From the NCBI GenBank assembly GCA_043775075.1, contig JAYVSS010000287.1, positions 1 to 7,390 of the forward strand: DNA of 7,390 bases, given 5' to 3'. The notes under the pieces are model-generated. The model was given only the letters and a program-made list of their open reading frames with translations. It had not been told where the DNA came from and ran no database searches. This DNA is from JANLQX01 sp043775075. Lineage in GTDB: Bacteria; Actinomycetota; Acidimicrobiia; Acidimicrobiales; JANYDT01. This document shows, piece by piece, positions 1 to 5,040 of this stretch (the first letter of the stretch is position 1; each line of letters opens with the position of its first letter). The position numbers were made by a program, and so were the translations under genes.

Positions 1-215
1 CCAGCGTGGTCAAGCCCAGCTTGCGCGAGTGCCTCACGGACGACGGGGATGATGCGCTCCACATGCGCCCTCCCAGCGATCTCGGGGACGACTCCACCAA
101 ACGGAGCGTGCAAGGCAATCTGTGTACTTACGACAGACGACTCAATGAGGTGACCGTCCACCACCACGGCAGCCGCAGTTTCGTCGCACGATGTTTCAAT
201 ACCGAGAATTCTCAT
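1..215 (-). CDS. tsaD: tRNA N6-adenosine threonylcarbamoyltransferase TsaD, N-terminal part
   Basis: Only the first 71 codons are in the window; the gene runs off the left edge. The protein opens with MRILGIETSCDETAAAVVVD, the first ATPase-like (ASKHA) segment of the TsaD/Kae1/Gcp family, followed by the family block HAPFGGVVPEIAGRAHVERI at about residues 39-58. TsaD transfers the threonylcarbamoyl group from threonylcarbamoyl-AMP to A37 of tRNAs reading ANN codons, working with TsaB and TsaE, both encoded just upstream. The metal-binding HxxxH motif would lie beyond the edge, so integrity cannot be judged. The ATG at 215 overlaps the rimI stop codon as ATGA (4 bp), and an AGGTGG Shine-Dalgarno-like sequence lies 4 nt upstream, inside rimI. 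Both support this start and translational coupling. Assignment is secure from the N-terminus and the neighbours. Confidence 0.95.
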   Translation of the reverse strand, partial: MRILGIETSCDETAAAVVVDGHLIESSVVSTQIALHAPFGGVVPEIAGRAHVERIIPVVREALAQAGLDHA

Positions 216-748
216 CCGACCACCTGATCGCCAAAGACTGAATCCTGGCGCGCCGTGGCCAGCCAGTTTTCAACAAGCAATAAGCGCGCCTGGTAGTCAG
301 CGGAATCGACATCGTGGGCCCAAAGAATCAGTGCGTCATCGCCGTTGGGGTAATACTTCAGACGGGTGCCGACCGGGGCAAACCCGAACCGGCGATAGAG
401 ACGTATCGCCGGTTCGTTGCCCACTCTCACCTCTAGCGTGAGGGCGCTGATGTGTTGGTCAAGGCCCCATCGGATCGACGGAAGCAGAAGCCTCGCGGCG
501 ATCCGTTGTCCGCGCAACTTTGGCACGACAGCAACGTTCGTGACATGGCCTTCGCCCACCTGCAACAGCAGTCCGCAAAAGCCAATGAGCTCGTTCGCTT
601 GTTCGGCCACCAGGTAACGACGACTGGCTCCATGGAGTTCGTCGTGCATGATTCCTGCGGTCCATGGATCAGGAGACGAAGCGCGTTCGATCGTAAGCAC
701 ACCTTCGATATCGTCGTCGGTCATGGGCCGAACAAGGACCTGGCTCAC
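212..748 (-). CDS. rimI: RimI-type GNAT N-acetyltransferase
   Basis: A 178-residue GNAT protein. In order: the beta-1 strand VLVRPMTDDDIEGV (4-17), the substrate-side DPW (27-29), motif A NVAVVPKLRGQRIAARLL (71-88) for acetyl-CoA binding, and motif B LEVRVGNEPAIRLYRRFGF (105-123), then VGTRLKYYPNGDDALIL, typical of RimI. RimI acetylates the N-terminal alanine of ribosomal protein S18 in E. coli; actinobacterial homologues are thought to have broader targets. The start is GTG at 748, overlapping the tsaB stop as GTGA; an internal ATG nine codons later would delete beta-1, so GTG is preferred. The C-terminus runs about 20-25 residues past the usual RimI end. In motif A the usual R-G-x-G-x-G/A reads R-G-Q-R-I-A, an arginine replacing the first glycine. 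Position between tsaB and tsaD is the classic one. Family is secure; target is inferred. Confidence 0.9.
   Translation of the reverse strand: MSQVLVRPMTDDDIEGVLTIERASSPDPWTAGIMHDELHGASRRYLVAEQANELIGFCGLLLQVGEGHVTNVAVVPKLRGQRIAARLLLPSIRWGLDQHISALTLEVRVGNEPAIRLYRRFGFAPVGTRLKYYPNGDDALILWAHDVDSADYQARLLLVENWLATARQDSVFGDQVVG
220..225 (-). promoter_or_regulatory. Likely ribosome binding site of tsaD
   Basis: On the minus strand AGGTGG lies 4 nt before the tsaD ATG, within the last codons of rimI. It is one base from AGGAGG and is the best Shine-Dalgarno match among the minus-strand genes here; the other starts seem to rely mostly on overlap with the preceding stop codon. Confidence 0.45.
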
Positions 749-1419
749 CGCAGGTCTTTCGGGATCTCGGCGTCGGGTTGCCGCACATACCTAAGGAGGA
801 CCGCTTCCGACACAATGGCCTGTTCCAAACGGGTGAGCGCAACGACCGCAGCGGTGGCCGCATCGGGCCGAAACGGTCGCATGCTGGAGAATGCGGTGAA
901 CGCATCTGGATACGCAGCCGAGCCGTCACCGACGATCGTCGAGATTCGGTGATCGTGCAACACGTTTGCCGCCACCGCTGGCGAGAGCGCAGCAACGTCG
1001 GCAATCGACGAGACCCGGCCCGGCCCAACATCGAAGATCTCGACGAAACACTCCTTGCGTCGAGCGTCCAACACGGCACCGATTGGGCCGTCGAACGCGC
1101 CGTCCAGCGCAACGCGCCAGGCGAGGAGTTCCAAGCTCCCGACACTAACGACCGGCACGCCGAACGCGAAGGCCAGAGTGATCGCGGTCGTCACTCCAAC
1201 TCGCAATCCAGTGAACATTCCTGGCCCGACGTCAACGCAGAGGTGGGAAATATCTGCGCGCGTATGATCGGTCAGCGACAGGAGGGCGTCCAATGCAGGG
1301 ATGACCGTCTCGGCGTGGCGTCGGCTTCGCGGGGCATCGAACCGGGCGACGAGACCGTCCTCGTCGGCCAACGCCACTGACACCGCCACCGTCGATGTTT
1401 CAATGGCGGCGATCAGCAT
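745..1419 (-). CDS. tsaB: tRNA threonylcarbamoyladenosine biosynthesis protein TsaB
   Basis: A 224-residue TsaB, the usual length. It starts MLIAAIETSTVAVSVALADE, an ASKHA-fold phosphate-1-like strand, then has the family hallmark VDVGPGMFTGLRVGVTTA (62-79; commonly VGPGSFTGLR), GVPVVSVGSLELLA (87-100), VLDARRKECFVEIF (116-129) and the C-terminal YVRQPDAEIPKDLR (211-224). TsaB is the non-catalytic partner that dimerises with TsaD and is needed for t6A37 formation in tRNA. The open frame extends 16 codons further upstream, but that extra part is only arginine-rich read-through of tsaE DNA. The internal ATG at 1419 gives the conserved N-terminus and overlaps the tsaE stop by 7 bp (ATGCTGA). No Shine-Dalgarno is visible, so coupling to tsaE translation is likely. 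The stop overlaps the rimI GTG start. Confidence 0.94.
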   Translation of the reverse strand: MLIAAIETSTVAVSVALADEDGLVARFDAPRSRRHAETVIPALDALLSLTDHTRADISHLCVDVGPGMFTGLRVGVTTAITLAFAFGVPVVSVGSLELLAWRVALDGAFDGPIGAVLDARRKECFVEIFDVGPGRVSSIADVAALSPAVAANVLHDHRISTIVGDGSAAYPDAFTAFSSMRPFRPDAATAAVVALTRLEQAIVSEAVLLRYVRQPDAEIPKDLR

Positions 1420-1919
1420 GGTCGAGCACCGACGGCGGCGGCGAGAGAGGCAAGTCGATCCGCCCACTGTCCACCGGGTTCGGCGACGAATCGCGCTGAC
1501 CGATGATCATCATCGACAAAGGCCAAGGTAACGGTCAGCGGATCGTCGATAACTGAAGCGACAACATCGCCCCATTCGATCATCACTGCGGCCCCGTTTT
1601 CCAACCCTTCAAACAGCCCGACGGCCTCGAGATCGTCGCCACCGCGAAGGCGGTAGGCGTCGAGATGCATGAGTTCAGCCACGCCGGACCCCGGCCCACA
1701 CGTATAGGTGTGGGCGATCGTGAAGGTCGGGCTGGTGACGTCGTGCACCACGCCCAGAGCCTTCGCCACCAGCTTCGTGAGCGTCGTCTTCCCGGCGCCG
1801 AGATCACCCACCAGCAGCACGGCGTCCCCCGGACCAAGCGCGGCGGCGAGCGTTTCCCCGACAAGCGCCAACGTCGTCAAGTCGGCGGCCGCCAAACAGA
1901 ATGCGGGGGAGGTGGACAT
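1413..1919 (-). CDS. tsaE: tRNA threonylcarbamoyladenosine biosynthesis ATPase TsaE
   Basis: A 168-residue P-loop ATPase. The Walker A motif GDLGAGKTT is at 38-46, followed by the family signatures VTSPTFTIAHTY (61-72), HLDAYRL (85-91), and IEWGD (114-118). TsaE binds the TsaB-TsaD complex and its ATP hydrolysis resets the complex between rounds of t6A synthesis. The frame is open up to 2096, but the additional 59 residues resemble no TsaE N-terminus and would cross the divergent promoter region, so I start at ATG 1919, giving MSTSPAFCLAAADLTTLALV. The bases AAAGGG directly abut this ATG, too close for a normal Shine-Dalgarno, so initiation may be weak or leaderless. This is now the first gene of its transcription unit, whereas in many actinobacteria it follows the alpha/beta hydrolase gene. 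It overlaps tsaB by 7 bp. Confidence 0.93.
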   Translation of the reverse strand: MSTSPAFCLAAADLTTLALVGETLAAALGPGDAVLLVGDLGAGKTTLTKLVAKALGVVHDVTSPTFTIAHTYTCGPGSGVAELMHLDAYRLRGGDDLEAVGLFEGLENGAAVMIEWGDVVASVIDDPLTVTLAFVDDDHRSARFVAEPGGQWADRLASLAAAVGARPC

Positions 1920-2018
1920 CCCTTTGAGATTTACACAGCGGGCCTCCCGCCCGGTGCGGTCGCACGAAAGCGATGGACACCGGACGACCTGGCGCCCAGC
2001 TACAAACCTGGCCGCAAG

Positions 2019-2041
2019 CCCGACTGAACGGCAGCTGAACG
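2019..2041 (-). promoter_or_regulatory. Direct repeat resembling a PHO box (PhoP site)
   Basis: Read on the minus strand, two successive 11-nt units begin GTTCAGC and GTTCAGT (starting at 2040 and 2029). The same heptamer, CGTTCAG, recurs exactly 11 bp apart, one helical turn. Streptomyces PhoP binds direct repeats of 11-nt units with the core GTTCACC, so spacing and the first five bases match while the CC does not. The site lies about 30 bp upstream of the possible -10 of the PAP2 gene, where an OmpR-family activator could act. Two short units can occur by chance; the call is tentative. Confidence 0.25.
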
Positions 2042-2068
2042 TTGGGCGTCGAAGGAATAGCCAGACGG

Positions 2069-2074
2069 TAAAGT
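2069..2074 (+). promoter_or_regulatory. Possible -10 element for a leaderless PAP2 transcript
   Basis: TAAAGT fits the actinobacterial TANNNT -10 pattern, and is followed by 7 nt and then the ATG at 2082, the spacing expected if transcription starts at or next to the A of ATG. No good -35 is present at 16-19 bp; TTGGGC at 2042-2047 is 21 bp away. No Shine-Dalgarno precedes either candidate start at a usable distance (GAAGGA at 2051-2056 is too far), which also favours a leaderless mRNA. Confidence 0.3.
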
Positions 2075-2081
2075 GAAACCG

Positions 2082-3254
2082 ATGGAGGCCGTACAACCAT
2101 CGATCGTCCTGCTTGACGATCTCCGCTCCGTCGCTGAACTGGTCAGTGATGATCCAGCGTTCACTGGCGGTCTACTCGGCCTCAGTCCGGCGACGTGGGC
2201 CCACGTTCGTCGGTGGATGATGGTTGCCTACGTAGCGATCACGGCGTTGTATCTACGATCAGCCAAAGGCATTCCTTCAGACCGGGAAATCATCGCCGGA
2301 TGGATACTCGGACTGGCCCTGGTCGCCACGATCGGGCGAGCCAAGCGCGATGTTGTGATCACCCTCGCCAGCTGGGTTCCGTTCCTTCTTGCTCTATTTC
2401 TCTACGACTTTGCCCGTGCCGTCGGCCATTGGATCGATGCGCCACTTGCCGTGCGGCCGCAGATCACCATCGACCGCTGGCTCGGCGGCGGCAAGCTGTG
2501 GACTGAGCGCCTGCAGGGCTGGCTCGTCTCGCCGAAGGCCGGTCTCGGTCGACTCACCGTCGCCGAAAGCGAAAGAATTCTCAAGACCGATACATCGACT
2601 ATTCGTTGGTACGACGTGATCGTCAGCGCCGTGTACCAATCACATTTTCTGGTGCCGTACGTGACCGCCGGAATTCTGTGGCGCCATCGCACTCGCTGGC
2701 GCTGGTACGCCGCCACCTTCGTGGCCGTGAATTTTGTCAGTTGCGCGATCTTCGCGCTGTACGCCACCGCGCCTCCGTGGTACGCCGCCCAAAGGGGCCT
2801 CATTGACCCGTTCCCCCGTGTCCTTGCCGCCCGGGCGTGGAGTCGCGTTGGCCTGAGCTTCGCCAGTCGGGTCATCGAGAAGGGTCAGGGGACGGTCAAT
2901 CCGTTCGCCGCCATTCCGTCTTTGCACAGCGCGCAGGCGCTCATGGTGGCGATCTTCCTGTGGGGCGTGGTGTGGAAGCCGTTGCGCCCGCTCCTTGCGC
3001 TCCTCCCGCTCACCATGGCTTTTGCGCTCGTCTATTCCGGCGAGCACTACCTCATCGATGTGTTCGCGGGCTGGGGCATGGTCGCTCTTGCGCTCACTAT
3101 CGGCTGGCAACTCCGCAAGCGCAAGGTTTGGACGAGCCCGTTTTCCTGGCCGACCACCCGCGCCAGTGGTCGCGAGCCGGTCAACGCCGGGACAGGTTCC
3201 ACCGCACCTCTTGGTTCCCCTGTACCTGTTGGGCCAGACGGACTCAACTCGTGA
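2082..3254 (+). CDS. PAP2-superfamily membrane protein, inositol-phosphotransferase (AUR1-like) type
   Basis: A 390-residue integral membrane protein with about six to eight hydrophobic segments (near 45-60, 71-85, 91-111, 177-198, 207-228, 283-299, 303-320, 324-343). Motifs point to the PAP2_3 branch that includes fungal AUR1 inositol phosphorylceramide synthase: YATAPPWY (227-234), AIPSLHSAQ (277-285, His282) and the catalytic GEHYLIDVFAGW (320-331, His322, Asp326). The classical first phosphatase motif KxxxxxxRP is not visible, as in AUR1-like members. Members cleave or transfer phosphorylated headgroups at the membrane surface; the substrate here is unknown. The tail after residue 350 is Pro/Gly/Ser-rich and probably disordered. 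The first ATG (2082) is chosen because a -10-like TAAAGT precedes it; GTG at 2073 would add three residues. The stop overlaps the next start as GTGA. Confidence 0.85.
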   Translation: MEAVQPSIVLLDDLRSVAELVSDDPAFTGGLLGLSPATWAHVRRWMMVAYVAITALYLRSAKGIPSDREIIAGWILGLALVATIGRAKRDVVITLASWVPFLLALFLYDFARAVGHWIDAPLAVRPQITIDRWLGGGKLWTERLQGWLVSPKAGLGRLTVAESERILKTDTSTIRWYDVIVSAVYQSHFLVPYVTAGILWRHRTRWRWYAATFVAVNFVSCAIFALYATAPPWYAAQRGLIDPFPRVLAARAWSRVGLSFASRVIEKGQGTVNPFAAIPSLHSAQALMVAIFLWGVVWKPLRPLLALLPLTMAFALVYSGEHYLIDVFAGWGMVALALTIGWQLRKRKVWTSPFSWPTTRASGREPVNAGTGSTAPLGSPVPVGPDGLNS

Positions 3255-3775
3255 CACCGCCAGTGGCAAAGTCGGAGAACGCTCTCATCGGTTCCGAGCG
3301 CGATCAGCTCGAAGCGTTTCTGGACGACAACCGTCAAGAAGTTCTCGACAGTTTGACCGGCCTCACAGAGGAGCAGGCTCGCCGTCGAGTTGTTCCGTCA
3401 CTGACCACCCTGTTGGGTCTGGTAAAGCATGCAACCTTCGTTGAACGAGTCTGGTTCGAGGTCTCCCTTCAGGGCCGAACCCGGGCCGAACTTGGGCTTC
3501 CCGAGGCGGTGGACCCCACATTTTTCTTCGATGAGCATGACACCATCGCCAGCGTGCGAGCCGAGTACCAGGCCGCAACCACAGACGCTCGACGGGTGGC
3601 CGCGAACTACGGTCTTGACGACACGGCGAACTTCAATCGACGCGGTCCACTTACGCTGCGTTGGATCTACATCCACATGGTTGAGGAGTTGGCCCGACAC
3701 GCTGGCCACGCTGACATCGTGCGTGAACTTATCCTCGCTGGCGATGCCGACACCAAAGCCGGGCGCGTGCAGTGA
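3251..3775 (+). CDS. DUF664/DinB-family protein, possible thiol S-transferase
   Basis: A 174-residue four-helix-bundle protein of the DinB superfamily. The hallmarks are LLGLVKHATFVERVWF (54-69, His60) and IHMVEELARHAGHADIVREL (141-160, His142, His150, His153), the usual spacing of DUF664; the histidines are candidate metal ligands. In actinobacteria several DinB-fold proteins are mycothiol-dependent S-transferases or isomerases, so a role in thiol conjugation is possible but not shown. The frame is open far upstream within the PAP2 gene, but the family N-terminus begins at the GTG at 3251, which overlaps the PAP2 stop as GTGA; a second GTG at 3263 would remove four residues. No good Shine-Dalgarno is visible, so translation is probably coupled to the PAP2 gene. 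The stop overlaps the next gene by 4 bp. Soluble and cytoplasmic by sequence. Confidence 0.85.
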   Translation: MTPPVAKSENALIGSERDQLEAFLDDNRQEVLDSLTGLTEEQARRRVVPSLTTLLGLVKHATFVERVWFEVSLQGRTRAELGLPEAVDPTFFFDEHDTIASVRAEYQAATTDARRVAANYGLDDTANFNRRGPLTLRWIYIHMVEELARHAGHADIVRELILAGDADTKAGRVQ

Positions 3776-5040
3776 ACCCGCAGAACGCCGAAGAGTCCAT
3801 GCCCATTGTTCCGGAACTTGAGTGGAACGACGTCGCCCATCGGGCGTGGCTTGCTGATGAAACGAATCGACTCTTGGATGCGGCGATCACGTCGAAGCAT
3901 CCCGACGGCGGGTTTGCCTGGCTTGACTCGGCCTGCCAGCCGATGCTTGATCGGCCAGTCGAAACCTGGATAACCACTCGTATGACCCACGTGCTCGCCG
4001 TTGGGTCGCTGCTTGGACGCCAGGACTGCGGCGCACTTGTGGATCACGGCATTGCTGCCCTTCGGACGCTGTTGCCCGACACCACGAACGGCGGTTGGTT
4101 CACGTCAACCGACCACGCCACCCAAGATGAGAAGCGCGCATATGACCACGACTTCGTAATCCTCGCAGCGTCGAGCGCGGCCGTGGCCGATCGACCGGGA
4201 GCCCGGGAGTTGCTCGACGACGCACTGGGCGTGTTCGAAGCGCACTTCTGGGATGAAACCAACGGTCGAATCATCGATGTGTGGAACGCCAGATGGACCG
4301 ATGCCGAGCCATATATCGGGGCCAATGCCAACATGCACGGAGTCGAGGCCCTCCTCGCCGCGGCCGACGTGACAGGGAATGCGTTGTGGCTCGACCGGGC
4401 GCTGCGCATTGCCGAGTGGTTCATCAATCTCAACGCCCGCTTCAACGACTGGCGAATTCCCGAACACTTCACGGCCAGCGGATCCGTTGTTATGGACTAC
4501 AACGTGGACCAACCAAACCATCCGTTCCGGCCCTATGGAGCGACGGTGGGACATGCCTTTGAATGGGCTCGTCTACTGCTCCATCTCCACGCCGCTCTGG
4601 CCGACGCCGCACGCAGGCCACCAACGTGGTTAGTGTCGGCGGCGAAAGCTCTCTTCGCCCGGGCCGAGGCCGACGGTTGGGCGGTCGATGGGGAGCCGGG
4701 GTTTATTTACACGACAGACTGGTCCGGAGCGCCGGTGGTGCGGGACCGGCTGCATTGGGTCTTATGTGAAGCAATTGCGTCCTCGGCGTCGCTCCTCGAC
4801 ACAACGGGCGACGAAAGCTACGACGAGTGTTATCGGCGCTGCTGGGACTTCGCCAAGAATCACTTCATCGACATCACGAACGGCTCATGGGTGCATCAAC
4901 TCGATGAGTCGAATCACGCCGCTTCGTCCGTGTGGTCCGGCAAGCCAGACGTCTACCACGCATTCCAAGCGTGCTTACTACCTCGTTTGCCACTGGCTCC
5001 ATCGCTGGCCACGGCCGTCGCCCGGGGATTACTGGCGTAG
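3772..5040 (+). CDS. AGE-family aldose-ketose isomerase (YihS / mannose isomerase type)
   Basis: A 422-residue (alpha/alpha)6-barrel sugar isomerase aligning over its whole length with E. coli YihS as I remember it. Blocks in order: TWITTRMTHVLAVGSLLG (65-82, Arg70), GGWFTS (107-112), AYDHDFVILAASSA (123-136, Tyr124), GANANMHGVEALLAAAD (183-199, His189), PFRPYGATVGHAFEWARL (251-268, His261, Glu264), NGSWVHQLDES (370-380) and GKPDVYHAFQACLLPRLPLA (390-409, His396). His261 and His396 correspond to the YihS catalytic His248 and His383. Such enzymes interconvert aldoses and ketoses (mannose/fructose, sulfoquinovose/sulfofructose) through a cis-enediolate. Positions I recall as sulfoquinovose contacts in YihS (Arg238, Gln362, Gln379) are Pro251, His375 and Pro392 here, so a mannose-type substrate is likelier. 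The GTG at 3772 overlaps the preceding stop (GTGA); ATG at 3799 is the alternative start. Probably cytoplasmic. Confidence 0.9.
   Translation: MNPQNAEESMPIVPELEWNDVAHRAWLADETNRLLDAAITSKHPDGGFAWLDSACQPMLDRPVETWITTRMTHVLAVGSLLGRQDCGALVDHGIAALRTLLPDTTNGGWFTSTDHATQDEKRAYDHDFVILAASSAAVADRPGARELLDDALGVFEAHFWDETNGRIIDVWNARWTDAEPYIGANANMHGVEALLAAADVTGNALWLDRALRIAEWFINLNARFNDWRIPEHFTASGSVVMDYNVDQPNHPFRPYGATVGHAFEWARLLLHLHAALADAARRPPTWLVSAAKALFARAEADGWAVDGEPGFIYTTDWSGAPVVRDRLHWVLCEAIASSASLLDTTGDESYDECYRRCWDFAKNHFIDITNGSWVHQLDESNHAASSVWSGKPDVYHAFQACLLPRLPLAPSLATAVARGLLA

Larger units (their letters stand above)
1920..2081. promoter_or_regulatory. Divergent intergenic region between tsaE and the PAP2 gene
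   Basis: This 162-bp gap is the only real intergenic space before the right-edge repeat and must hold the start signals for the leftward t6A unit and probably the rightward three-gene unit. It contains a short G+C inverted repeat (GCGGG-CCT-CCCGC, 1938-1950) close to tsaE, an 11-bp-period direct repeat CTGAACG (2024-2030 and 2035-2041), and a TAAAGT hexamer 7 nt before the rightward ATG. I see no convincing paired -35/-10 promoter for tsaE. The regulatory role is inferred from position. Confidence 0.5.

Noticed and set aside
792..799. TAAGGAGG on the plus strand, a perfect Shine-Dalgarno match
   Set aside because: It is antisense to the conserved TsaB C-terminal residues LLRYVRQPDA, and the next plus-strand ATG (815) is 15 nt away and opens a frame with no recognisable protein.
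452..952. Plus-strand 166-codon open frame
   Set aside because: It lies wholly antisense to rimI and tsaB, both with clear family motifs; it is a high-GC shadow frame with low-complexity sequence.
1938..1950. GCGGG-CCT-CCCGC as a terminator
   Set aside because: The stem is only 5 bp, no T-run follows on either strand, and it lies upstream of both divergent genes rather than at a gene end.
1920..2096. Upstream extension of tsaE to 227 codons
   Set aside because: The added residues do not resemble TsaE, would span the whole divergent intergenic region and overlap the PAP2 start; ATG 1919 gives the family length.
2837..3250. Upstream extension of the DUF664 frame to 312 codons
   Set aside because: It is the PAP2 coding sequence read in another frame; DUF664 homology starts only after the GTG at 3251, which also makes the GTGA overlap.
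2640..3269. Minus-strand 209-codon open frame opposite the PAP2 gene
   Set aside because: Arg/Gly/Glu-rich shadow of a clearly motif-bearing membrane protein gene; no start context or family.
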